Translations under genes and position numbers: made by a program
The notes under the pieces: model-generated
What the model was told of the DNA's origin: nothing
The model's database searches: none
The model's input: the letters and a program-made list of their open reading frames with translations, nothing else
Shown: positions 53,194 to 63,448 of the stretch, one piece after another
How positions within the stretch are numbered: the stretch's first letter is position 1
Layout of the letters: the number at the start of each line of letters is the position of its first letter
Assembly (NCBI GenBank): GCA_010909165.1
Contig: VJWM01000119.1
Location: 1-64,000, forward strand
Source: Anthoceros angustus
Taxonomy: Eukaryota; Streptophyta; Anthocerotopsida; Anthocerotales; Anthocerotaceae
Length of the DNA: 64,000 bases
Direction: 5' to 3'

Positions 53194-55822
53194 ATGAAAA
53201 ACCTGCATGCCTTGCTGGTACGCTGCTGGCCTGTTTCGTTTCGATTGCTGCCTTTGCCCAAACCATTACCGTTTCCGGTAAGGTGATCAACAGCGCAACG
53301 AACGATGCAGTACCAGCTGTAAGCGTCACCATTAAAGGATCCGAATCCGGCACATTCACCGACGAAAAGGAAACTTCAAGTTAAACACCGCTTCCAAACC
53401 TCCCTTCATTCTTGTTTTTCAGTTCCATTGGCTTCGACAACCAGGAAGTCAATGTCTCGATCCTTCCGCTTCCATCAGCATCAACCTCGTACCTCCGCCG
53501 TTCTCGGTACCGAAGTAGTCGTTTCCGCCAGCCGCGTGCCGGAACGCATCCTCGAATCGCCCGTATCCATCGAACGCGTCAACGCCAATGCCATCAAAGT
53601 ATCTCCCGCCGCCACCTATTACGACATGGTCGGCTCGCTCAGGGTAGACGTCGTAACCTCCTCGCTCACCTTCAAAACGCCCACCACCGCGGGTTCGCGG
53701 GCAGCGGCAACACCGCTTCAACCAACTGGTCGACGGATGGACAACCAGGCCCCGGCCTCAACTTCTCGGTAGGTACCATCATCGGCCTCAGCGAACTCGA
53801 TGTCGACAACATGGAACTGTTGCCCGGTGCCTCCTCCGCGCTCTACGGCCCGGCGGCATGAACGGTACCCTGCTCGTCAACAGCAAGAACCCGTTCAAAT
53901 ACACCGGCCTGTCCTTCCAGCTCAAAGAAGGCATCATGAATACGGATAGCCGTTACCGTGATGTTTCCGGTTACCACAACTGGGCCGTTCGCTGGGCAGA
54001 AAACATCAACGACAAATTCGCCTACAAGATCAACGCCGAACTCGTGCGAAGCCAAAGACTGGCTCGCAGCCGACAAACAACTACGCCAACCGCCCCTCGG
54101 CCGCGCAACATCACGCCCGGCACCCGCGAACAGGATCCGAACTACGATGGCGTAAACGTATACGGTGGTGATGAGACTACGGTTAACTCACTTCGGCCGT
54201 CTTCCCTCCATCGCCGCCGCGCACCTTTCCTCGCGCCCTATATCGCCGGCTTCCGGCAACCGCCCCATCAACGTATCGCGCGCACGGGCTACGACGAAAA
54301 GACATCATCGACCCCACGCTCAACTTCAAAATCGGCGGTGCGCTCCACCCGCTTTACCGACCGCCTCGAAGCCGTACTCGCCGGCAACTGGGGCAACTCG
54401 GTATACACCGGCTCCGACCGCTACTCGCTGAAGACTTCAAAATGGGCGGTACAAGAGCTGGAACTGAACAGCAGGAACTGGTTTGTGAGGGGTATACCAC
54501 CCAGGAAAACGCAGGACAATCATTCGCCACCGTCACCACCAATACACCAACGAAGCCTGAAAGCCTCTACCGTTTGGTATCCGAATACGCACAGACCTTT
54601 CTCGGTGCCCTGCTCGCCGGTGCCGACGAAGCCACCACACGCCCAGGCCCGCGCCTTCGCCGACCGCGACCGTCCGCAGCCAATTCGCCCCGAATTCAAA
54701 GACAATTTCAACCGCGTGCTAGGCCCCATCTCGCAGGGTGGTGGTCTCTTCATCGAGAAATCGGACCCTACCAGCTCGAAGGCCAGTAACCTGAGCGATT
54801 ATGCCAGCAAATTCGCCGACATCCTCGTGGCGCCAACTACAAAACCTATGTGCTGAACTCGGAAGGAACCTGATTCGGCCGGCCGCATCAAGATCCGCCG
54901 GAAATCGGTGCAGGCCACGCGCCGCCTGTTCCGGATAAACTGAAACTGACTTTCTCCGGCCGCTAAAGAACAACAACTTTGAAGGCCGCTTCACCACGCG
55001 CTACCGCCGTGGTGACCGAACGAAAAACAACAATATCCGACTGAGCTACCAAACGGCTTACCGTTTCCCTCCACGCAGCAACAGTACATCGACCTCACCA
55101 TCGGTGGCGGCAACTGATGCAGGGGTAACAAGAGCTTCCAGCAATACTACGGGTTCGACAAAACGCGCCTACGAAGTGACCAGTCCGGCACACCCTACCA
55201 GTTCAGACTTTCAAGCCTGGTCGGTAAGCTCTTACGAACTGGGTTACAAAACCTCCTGGCCAATGGCAAACTGATGGTGGATGCCTATGGCTACTACGGC
55301 AAATACCAACTTCATTGCGCGAACCTGATCGCCCAACCGGCCGCCTCAGGTGCGCACCGTCCACGGGCGACCGCCGCCGGTTCCCATCAATATCGCCGAC
55401 GATGTGGTGACCTACGGTTTTGGCCTCGGCGACTACCGCATCTACCAGGCCCTGACCTGAGCAGCAACTTCTCCAGCGATCGCCTCGATAAAAGTACCGC
55501 CAACTACACCGCGTTTTTCAACGCCCCAAATACCGCGTGAACGTGTCGCTCACCAACTCGGGTTTCAGTAAAGAAAACGCGCGGGCTTCAAGATTATACG
55601 CTGGCGGGATGCCTTCTACTACGAAGGCGATTTCGCCAACGGCGGCGACGTGAATTCGATCAGACCCTCGACGCACAGATCAGTTATAAAGTGGGCGCCA
55701 CCCGCCGCTCGGTCATTAAACTCGGCGGAAACAACATCCTCAACCAGTACTATTTCAACGCGGTGGGGAACAGTTTTGTCGGCGGGCTCTATTATGTGTC
55801 TTTTGGTTATAACATCTTCTAA
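53194..55822 (+). CDS. TonB-dependent receptor with carboxypeptidase-regulatory-like N-terminal domain (frameshifted)
   Basis: An outer membrane receptor of about 876 residues. The start at 53194 gives a signal peptide ending in IAAFAQ, then a regulatory-like beta domain (SGKVINSATNDAVPAVSVTI, KGSESGTFTDEKGNFKLN). The plug domain has VVVSASRVPERILESPVSIE and NQAPGLNFSVGTIIGLSELD, then VDNMELLPGASSALYGP, the typical plug motif. The barrel shows NWAVRWAENINDKFAYKINA and ends with a strand GLYYVSFGYNIF, with the final Phe expected of outer membrane proteins. It has no SusD partner; the next gene is a FAS1-domain lipoprotein. The substrate is unknown. Frame changes are very dense between 54100 and 55700, where I could recover only part of the barrel. 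Confidence 0.84.
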
Positions 55823-55832
55823 AACAGGTTGT

Positions 55833-56815
55833 ATGTACCGTCATATAACGACCATCACCAAACGCTTTGCCCTGGCAGCCCTGCTGGGCCAGCTGACCTG
55901 TAACAAGATTCCCGAAGTGGAAGAGCTCAAAAACACCGAAGGTGAATCCATTGCCGACATCATCAATGCCGACGCCAATTACTCGGTGCTAAAAGCCGGC
56001 CTCACCCGCCAGCATCATGCCTGCTCGCCAACAAAAACAGCCAGCTGACCCTGTTCGCCCACAGTACGGCTTTTGCGCTGGTGGCATCAACGAAACCGTC
56101 ATCGGTGCGCTGCCCGCGCAATTGGCGCCGCTGCAATACCATATGGTGCCCCAGGCCGTGCCAGCTCGGCCTGCCTGCCACCATGGCCAGCCCGCCCACG
56201 TTACTGCAACCCCACCAGCGGCCGCTGTTCAAGCTCAGTACATTTCCGGCCAAAACACTGGGCGCTTTCGTGAACAATATCGCTCAAAGCGGTCGATCGC
56301 GAAGCGGCTAACGGGTCATCCACACGCCGTTTGCAGTTACCCGCCATCGCAGCTGATGCGTTCGCTCATCTACTGATCGAACTCCACCCTGTTTGAGCGG
56401 CGGTAAAACGCGCTTCGAAGGCAGACCGGGCTCACCCTCGATTCCCTGCTGAACTATGCCTTCGAACCTCACCGTTTTCGCGCCGACCGACGTGGCAATG
56501 GGAGCGCGGTCTCGGCCTGCCTGCCGACCCGGCTGTTTTGCCATGCTCCCCGTGCAAACGGTACAGGGCCTGGTGGCCTACCACCATTTGGGCGCAACCC
56601 GCCCGTTCAGCGCCTGTTCACGGTCAATTTCCAATCGGCCACCTACGAAACCATGTACTGGGACCATCGCCCTTCCCGGCGTACAGATCGATATGACCAA
56701 CCTTGGCACCCACGGTAAAGGCGCGAGTCAATCCGGCCTCCAATCATGGCCAATGCCCATGCCGTCAACGGCGTGCTGCACAAGATCGACCAGGTCATGC
56801 TGCACAACCTTTTAA
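55833..56815 (+). CDS. fasciclin (FAS1) domain exported protein (frameshifted)
   Basis: A protein of about 327 residues, 10 bases after the receptor gene. It starts MYRHITTITKRFALAALLGQ and has a Cys soon after (LTCNK), so it may be a lipoprotein. The first FAS1 domain reads SIADIINADANYSVLKAGLT, then QLTLFAPDNTAFA across a shift, and QYHMVPQAV. The second reads LDSLLNYAFANLTVFAPTDV across a shift, then LVAYHHLGA, and ends with NAHAVNGVLHKIDQVML, the FAS1 H2-type ending. FAS1 domains bind other proteins or glycans at the cell surface. Pairing with a TonB-dependent receptor suggests a surface complex, though this is inferred from position only. Frame changes occur about every 100 bases. Confidence 0.78.
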
Positions 56816-56834
56816 GTCACGCTATTGTCTATTC

Positions 56835-56857
56835 AAAGCCTCCGCAAGGGGCTTTTA
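56835..56857 (+). terminator. probable rho-independent terminator behind the FAS1 gene
   Basis: AAAGCC and GGCTTT flank a short loop (TCCGCAAGG), followed by TTATT. It lies 20 bases after the inferred stop of the FAS1 gene. Confidence 0.6.
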
Positions 56858-56916
56858 TTCCATACAGATGGTTAGCTTTGTAGACAAGTCATTTCTGTAC
56901 ACGTAATTTGCTTGGA

Positions 56917-57367
56917 ATGAAAACAGTACATGATATTCTAGCGCACAATCTTTCCAGAACAACGTGATCGATGCCGATAAAAATCATCGATGCACTTGCC
57001 CTCAAGGCCGTCAACCTCAGCTATATGGTGGTGAGGTGGAAGACAAGGGAAATCAAAGGCATATTCAGCGAGCGTGATTATGCGCGGAAAGTGGTGCTCG
57101 AAGGCCGTTCCAGCAACGATCAAAATACGCGAAGTGATGTCGGAAGACCTTCCGGTGGTTTCGCCGCGAGTTCGGTAGAACACTGCATGAACCTGCTGGC
57201 GAATGCGGGTCGCCGTTACATCATCGTCAAAGACAATGGCGTGTACAAGGCGTCATCACCATCCACGACCTGCTGCGCGAGATCCTGCTCAACCGCGGTG
57301 GTGTGTTCGACGACAGGTAACGGGCACGCTCATCGACATCAACGAGCACGCCTCGAAAGTGTATTAA
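56917..57367 (+). CDS. CBS-domain protein (frameshifted)
   Basis: A small cytosolic protein of about 150 residues made of a tandem CBS pair, a module that binds adenine nucleotides and senses energy state. The start at 56917 reads MKTVHDILAH. The first CBS half has ALALKAVNLSYMVV and, after a shift, KGIFSERDYARKVVLEGRSS. The second has VREVMSED-type sequence (shifted), then SSVEHCMNLLANAGRRYIIV, KDNGVYKGVITIHDLLREIL across shifts, and LIDINEHASKVY. Stand-alone CBS proteins of this kind often resemble inosine-monophosphate dehydrogenase CBS modules. The partner is unknown. It converges with ychF, with stops 2 bases apart. Confidence 0.8.
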
Positions 57368-57369
57368 GT

Positions 57370-58435
57370 TTATGCGTTGAAACGGAAGTGCATCACATCG
57401 CCATCCTTGACGATGCTTGCCTTCTATGCGCAGTTTGGCATCGCGGCAAGCCGATTCAGAACCATGTGCGCATAATCGTTGAAGGCGATCACTTCGGCCT
57501 TGATAGATCCTTTCTCAGAAATCGGTGTGGATCACGCTGGCCGCCTCGGGGCTTTCCAGCCTTCGTGGATGGTCAGGCCCGCACTTCCCGGCAGCGGTGA
57601 AATAGGTTTGCAACTGCAGCAGGGCATAAGTGGCGCGGATGAGTTTGTTCAGCGCCGGCTCTTTCATCTTGTATTCGTCCATGAACATGGCCTTGTCGTC
57701 GGCGTCTTCCAGCTCGGCGATCTGCTGTTCAATGCTGTTGTTCATCACGATCACCTGCGCGTTTCAGCAGCCACGGCGGCTTTCAGTGCTTCGGAAAATT
57801 TGTTGCCGGTATGCATGCTCGGCTCGTCGACATTCGCCACGTAGAGCATGGTTTTCGGTCAGCAAAAACAGGTCGGCAATCGCTACGCGGTCTTCCTTCG
57901 ACAGTCCCAGCTCGCGCACGTTCTTGCCGCTTTCCAGGTGCGCATTCACTTTTCAATACTTCCAGCTCCGCTTTCAGTTTAGCATCGCAGTTGGCGAGCT
58001 TCTCCAGTGCGCTGGTTTCTTCTCCACGCTGTCGAGGTCTTTCAGCTGCAGTTCGGTATCGATGATGTCTTTATCGGCGACAGGATTGATGGGCCTTCTT
58101 CACGCAGAATATTCTCGTCTTCGAAACAGCGGATCACGTGCACGATGGCATCCGCCGCGGATATTCGCCAAAACTTGTTGCCCAATCCTTCGCCCTTGCT
58201 CGCGCCCTTTACCAGTCCGCGATGTCGACAATCTCGATCTGCGTGGGCACGGTACAGTTCGGCTTCACCAGTTCGGCCAACTTGGCGATGCGCTCATCAG
58301 GTACATCCACCAGGCCCACATTGGGCTCAATGGTGCAAGCGATAATTGCTGGCCTGTGCTTTGGCGCTGATACTCACTGCATTGAAAAGGTGGATTTGCC
58401 CACATGGGAGACCCACGATGCCTGTGTAATCCCAT
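57370..58435 (-). CDS. ychF: YchF/OLA1-type ribosome-binding ATPase (frameshifted)
   Basis: A universally conserved Obg-family P-loop protein of about 355 residues that binds ribosomes and hydrolyses ATP. On the minus strand it starts MGLQAGIVGLPNVGKSTLFN across shifts at 58435. [20 protein letters not shown] and [20 protein letters not shown] follow, then [20 protein letters not shown] and [20 protein letters not shown] across shifts. The coiled-coil region contains [20 protein letters not shown]. The TGS domain at the end has [32 protein letters not shown] and a final FRFNA. Every segment matches YchF. About ten frame changes occur in this normally intact core gene. It converges with the CBS gene. 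Confidence 0.9.
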
Positions 58436-58520
58436 CAGTGAATTCGTTTACGTTCTTAAGCGGTTTCAGGCCGCAAAGATACAACCAGTTTCACTATTTT
58501 CACCCATCTCCTTAACACAC

Positions 58521-59713
58521 ATGGCCCTCAATTTTGTCTGGATCGCCTTTTTCGTAGTAGCCTTCGTATTCGGACTCTTCAAACTGGTTGTTCTCGCGAT
58601 ATGGAAATCTTCAAAAAGCTGGTCGACGGTACCTTCGACGCTGCCAAATCGACGGTGATCGATGTGGCGCTGCCGCTGACGGGGACCATGGTTTTCCTGG
58701 GACTACTCAACATTGCGGAAGCGGGTGCCGTCGTTTCCTGGCCCGCAAGCTGAACCCGCTGATGCGCCGCATCTTCCCGGAAGTGCCCGACCAGCACCCG
58801 CAGCCATCGGGCAGATGGTGATGAATTTTCAGCCAACCTCCTGGGGCTCGACAATGCCGCCACGCCTTTAGCTGGAAAGCCTGCCAGACCTCAACGAAAA
58901 CGGCCACCAACGCGCAGATCATGTTTCTGGTGCTGCACACGTCGGCTCACCATCATTCCGCTCACCATCATCGCTCACCGCATTTCCAATAACAGCGCCG
59001 AACCGGCGTCGATATTCATTCCCTGTGCTGGGTACGATGGTCACCACCCTGGCTTCGGTGATCATCGTCAGCTTTCAAAAAAATCAAGTGGGATGGCGTG
59101 CTGTTTGCCTGGATCGGATCAGCCAGCGGCGGTTTGCCTCTTGCTTTTTCTCGTCAACGGCATGACGCCTGAAGCGAAGAAACCTTTTCAAAAAGTGGCG
59201 GGAAACATGTTGCTGTTGTGATCATCATCAGCTTCATCATCGGCGGACTCCTCAAAAAGTGAACGTGTTTGATGCATTCATCGAAGGCGCGAAGAAGGTT
59301 CCCGTGGTGATCAAGATCATTCCTACCTCGTGGGCATGCTGGTGGGCATCCGCGTTTTCGCGAAAGCGGCGCTCGATTACGTGATCAAAGGATTGGGCTG
59401 GGGCATCGCGAAGCTGGGACTGCCCACCGATTTCGTACCGGCGCTGCCCGTCCATCGCAAAACCCTTCAGCGGCAGCGGGCATGATGCTGGATGTTCGCC
59501 AACCGGCTTATGGTCCCGATTCTTTTGTGGGAAAAACAGCCTCCATTTTCCAGGGCTCTGCGGATACCATTTCTACATCATTGCGCTGTATTTTGGTAGT
59601 GTAGGCATCAAAAAGTACGTTACTCCATCTGGGCGGGCATGATGGCCGATTTCATCAGGGTCATTGCCGCCATCATCATTGCGTACAGCTTTTCCGTTGC
59701 TTCTTCGGCAGTA
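58521..59713 (+). CDS. SpmA/SpmB-like nucleoside-recognition-domain membrane protein (frameshifted)
   Basis: An inner-membrane protein of about 400 residues that joins two 'Gate' (nucleoside recognition) halves, equivalent to spore maturation proteins SpmA and SpmB in one chain, as is usual in Bacteroidota. The start at 58521 gives MALNFVWIAFFVVAFVFGLF. The first half has ALPLTGTMVFFLGLLNIAEA across a shift and MNFSANLLGLDNAATPLGLK across shifts. The second half has VFDAFIEGAKKGFPVVIKII, PYLVGMLVGIRVFRESGALD and SFVGKTASIFQGSADTIFYI across shifts. Its transport role is not established. The C-terminus is uncertain: the frame after AGMMADFIRVIAAIIIAYSF runs on opposite the end of nhaA, and I place the stop near 59713. 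Confidence 0.82.
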
Positions 59714-60830
59714 ATTTCCGGCTTGCTTGTTCCGGTAAAGTACAATATCACCAGGCCCAAAACCACCGACAACAAAGCCGCCACCAGAATGGCGATCTTC
59801 GACATGTTCTGCCAGACCAGTTCATCAAATGCCAGTAGCGTGATGAAGATCGACATAAACCCGATGCCTGCCAGTGGCCATGCCGAGCAGTGACAGCCAC
59901 GATGCGCCCCTGGGTTTTGCACCCCAGCCGAGTTTCACCACCAGCCAAGAGAAAGGTTATGCCCAACGGCTTCCCGATCACCAGTCCGGGCAACGCTGAG
60001 TGTATGTGTAAACCATCTACCAATTGTCCGGAATAATGATCGCCGTATTCGCCAGCGCAAAATGGGCAGGATAATAAAATTGACGGGATATCGTGCAGTG
60101 GATCCAGTGTTCCAGTTTTCGGTCGGCACCGCCAGCCAACAGCAACACCCGCAATGGTAGCATGAATGCGAGTTCAGGATCAGCAACCACAGCAACAGCC
60201 CGAGCGGTGCGAGCGTCCAGAAAGAAAACCGCCAGCGCGACACGGTAACAGCAACCCGTAAACGCCGAGCGCCGACGGTAAAAGCCGAAATGAATATTGC
60301 CGCCGTGAAAGGCAATCACCAGAATGGCGCCCAGGTCGTCAATGATGGCGAGTGCCATCAGGAATATCTTTTAACGACACGGGAACGCGACTGCCCAGCA
60401 GCGTGACGATACCCCAGCGAAAAGGCGATATCCGTTGCCATGGGTATGCCCCAGCCATGCTGGTATTCGGTGCCTTTACAATAATGATGAAGATAAGCGC
60501 CGGCACCAGCATGCCGCCCATTGCACCGGTGGCGTCAGGCTGGCGTCTTCCACGAACTCAGCTCACCATTCAGCAACTGTTTTTGTTCCATGCCCACCAA
60601 AAGAAGAACGCCGCCATAAGACCATCGTTGATCCATTCCATCGCGTCTTTCGGCGGGTGGATGGCCGATACCTGGAGAAGGCTTTTCGAGTAACTCGTGG
60701 AACGAATGGCCCAGGCCGAATTGGCGATCAGCAGCGATACCACCGTACGGCGAGTAAAACAATGCCAACGGCCCTGCTGTCCTGGATAGATTCATTGATG
60801 GTGCTGATGATTTTTGATCGGTCGCTTCAT
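59620..60830 (-). CDS. nhaA: NhaA-family sodium/proton antiporter (frameshifted)
   Basis: An inner-membrane antiporter of about 400 residues that expels sodium in exchange for protons. On the minus strand it starts MKRPIKIISTINESIQDS across a shift at 60830. VVSLLIANSAWAHSF follows across a shift, and the signature MEWINDGLMAAFFFLVGMEL across shifts. PMATDIAFSLGVVTLLGSRV across a shift contains the ATDIAF motif. The paired aspartates of the ion site are in FLMALAIIDDLGAILVIAFF across a shift. Helices near the end read SIFITLLAFDELVWQNMSKI and AILVAALLSVVLGLVILYF. The final tail (TSKPEITAEEATEKLYA and on) overlaps the convergent SpmA/B gene, so one of the two ends must be shorter. Its start overlaps the OstA-like stop as TAATG. 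Confidence 0.85.
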
Positions 60831-62475
60831 TACTGGTCTGTTTCGGGGTCTTCAAAGAGCTCAAATTTACTCTTTGGACGCCGCATCTCCAACCATTTAA
60901 ATCCGCGTATCCGCATTTCCTCGTGATTGACCTGCCGGAACGGCTCATCTTGCCCTGCACCTCGCTGCGGAACACCACGCGACGCAGTCCTCGCTGTTGA
61001 AATACATATCAATATATCGGCACTGGCCCTGTTCACGCCGGTATACGCGCTGTCTTCGTCCTGCGCATAATACACGCTCTCCGACGACCCGCGGGCCCGC
61101 ATATGGTCCATGCGCCCGTCCACGAAAAAGCCATTGATGGTATTGCCCTTGATCTGGTTGAAGAAACCGTCTTCGTGCGGTTCACCACCAGCCCGTTTTC
61201 AAACACGTGGATACGCGGGGTTGTTTGTTGGCCGTGAACAAATACAGCGTATCGCCCGTGATCTGGCTGTGGTTGCCCCAGGCAATGGGATCCTTGTACA
61301 TCCGGAAAACCGAATCCACCCCGAATAAAACAAACTGTCGCATACCGCCTGCAGCGAATCATTGAAAATGCGCACATGGTGATAAGCCAAAATACCTGTT
61401 GCGGTTGGTGGTATCCGACGGATCCAGCACCACGGTTTGTAGGCGATGTCGTTGCGCAAAGGTGGTATCGCGGTTGGTAGAGTCGGCTTTGAGGAAGGTT
61501 CTTTCATAGCCGATCATGTCCGACAACCGCGCCGAATACAAGGTATCGGCCGTGATGAAGGTGGAATCCTTTTTCTGCTTGATGATCATCAGCGGCCTTT
61601 GCGTGGCCAGCATCGTGTTTTTCTTGCGGTCGGCCTGCAGGTCGTTCGCCAGGATCGACAGTCCCTGGGCGGTGTCGCGGAAAACCGCGTTGCCCCGTGC
61701 ATAACTCATGCCCGTGCTGTCGTCGAACGACACTTCATCGCCCGTAATAAAGGTGTTGCCGTCCCTGATCTGCGGGCGTTTACCGAAATTGGCCTGCTTC
61801 AGTTTCATGTCGTAGAAACCTTCGCTGGTGGTAATGGTGCGTCGCCCCGAATCGGATTTGATCAGGGTCTGTGTAATGAACGTGACTTTCTGCGTTTCCG
61901 TATTGTACAACAGCGAATCGGTATCTACATCGGTTTGCGGATCGCGCATCACCTGGTCCTTGAAATACACGTCTTTCATGTCGCCATAATGGGTGGCCTG
62001 CTTGCTGGTGAGTACGGTTTTGCCACTGACCACTTTTCCCCGTTGGTATAGATGCCGATTTTGGTATCGGTATCGTATTCGAGTTCGTTGGTGGTAAGGG
62101 TTCCTTGCCGTCAGTCAGCTTCACGTCTTTGTCAGGTAGCTTTCTTGGTATCGGAATAATAGATCAGGTACTGCGAATAGGTATGGATGCTGTCGGCATC
62201 GTTGATGTGCACATGAAACGCTTCCACCACGCCGGTTTTCTGGTTGATCACGGCGCTGTCGCATAGAATTTGGTATTGTTCTGTTGCAGGAAACATTGCC
62301 CCGCATTTCCGTTACCGAATCCTTGCGCTGGTAACGCAACCGATCAGAATGTTTGATGATGACGATATCGGTGGTATCAGCACCCGGGCGAAGGGTAACC
62401 TGCTGGGCAAACGGCTGCCGCCAGCAGCAACAGCGCCAGGATACAGCAGGAGAGCAGGCGAGATATGCAGATCAT
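60830..62475 (-). CDS. OstA/LptA-like exported protein (frameshifted)
   Basis: A periplasmic protein of about 548 residues with OstA (LptA-type) beta-jellyroll repeats; relatives carry lipopolysaccharide to the outer membrane. On the minus strand it starts MICISRLLSCCILALLLLAA at 62475, a signal peptide. The repeats are readable as DSVTEMRGNVFLQQNNTKFY across a shift and CDSAVINQKTGVVEAFHVHI. Later come GKTVLTSKQATHYGDMKDVY, DPQTDVDTDSLLYNTETQKV and DGNTFITGDEVSFDDSTGMS. YARGNAVFRDTAQGLSILAN follows. It ends RRPKSKFELFEDPETDQ. Its start overlaps the stop of the MlaD-like gene (ATGA) and its stop overlaps the nhaA start, so it is coupled on both sides. It is longer than E. coli LptA, as usual for Bacteroidota OstA-like proteins. 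Confidence 0.82.
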
Positions 62476-63439
62476 TTGATGTTGGTCGAATCGAGCAGGG
62501 GCGCGGCCAGTGGTTTGGTCTTGTCTTTTTGCCGAACACGGAAATGCTGATGTACCGCTTGGGATGTACCCGCAGGTCATCGAGCAGAATGTTGAGGCTG
62601 CGCGAGGTGTTTTCCAGGTTGTTGTACAGTTTTGTCGTTCAGCAGAAGACCGAGACTGCCGTCTTTGCTGTTTACGGCCACAGCGCCATTGAGGGCCACC
62701 GTTTATTGAGTTCATTGATGGTTTGCTCCAGCTTCAGGTTGTGGGTTGCCGCTCACGGTATTCAGGTTGCTCAGGGTATGGTCGATATTGTCGGTGTTCT
62801 TGGCCAGGGCGCCCGACGGTTGTCGAAATTGCTGAGGTGCGGTTCAGGGCGCTGTTCTGCTGTACGATCAGGTTATTAGCCCGGCAGAAGCGTTCGACAG
62901 GTTGGCGATGATCTTCTGGTGTGCTTGGTAGCGGGGTCGAAATAACCGCCGGCCACCTGAACCAGCGAGTCGACCGACCTGCAGGGTGCCGTCGAGCGAA
63001 CGGATGGCCGGGTCGAGCGTAGCCATGACTTTGTCGAGAAGGCCGGGTTTTGTTCAGCGTTACCAGCGTATCGCCATTCTGCATGTGTGCGGGGTCATTG
63101 CCCGGTTCAATCACGATGGCGGCTGACCCCAATAATTCTGTGCTGATATAGGCCACCGAATTTTCGGATATCGATGTCGCAGGCCAGGTTGATGGTCACC
63201 ACGATGCCGTCGTTGATGTTGCGGGGTCCTTTCCTGCATATTGTACACCATACCCACCTACCAGCCCGTTCATGGTAACGGATTGGGTTAGTGAGCCCGG
63301 TAACTTTGGGAAAAACCGCGTAAATCTTATCGTTTCTTTCGAAGAGGTTCTTGCCTTTGAGAAAATTGAAGCCAAAGATCAGCAAGGTGATAGCAACTAC
63401 TGCGAGGAGGCCGATCTTGGTTTCATTAGAAATCTTCAT
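62472..63439 (-). CDS. MlaD/MCE-family lipid transport protein (frameshifted)
   Basis: An inner-membrane-anchored periplasmic protein of about 322 residues that forms hexameric rings for lipid trafficking between membranes. On the minus strand it starts MKISNETKIGLLAVVAITLL at 63439, a single membrane anchor. The MCE domain reads YAVFPKVTGLTQSNPVTMNG across a shift and LVVGMVYNMQ across shifts, then NDGIVVTINL and AYISTELLGSAAIVIEPGND. A helical region follows with the pattern NLENTSRSLNILLDDLRVHP. It ends KRYISISVFGKKDKTKPLAA at about 62520, then PLLDSTNIK. RYISISVFG is typical of Bacteroidota members. Several frame changes occur. It lies between the amidase and OstA-like genes in a four-gene envelope operon. 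Confidence 0.86.
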
Positions 63440-63448
63440 ACGCCAAAA

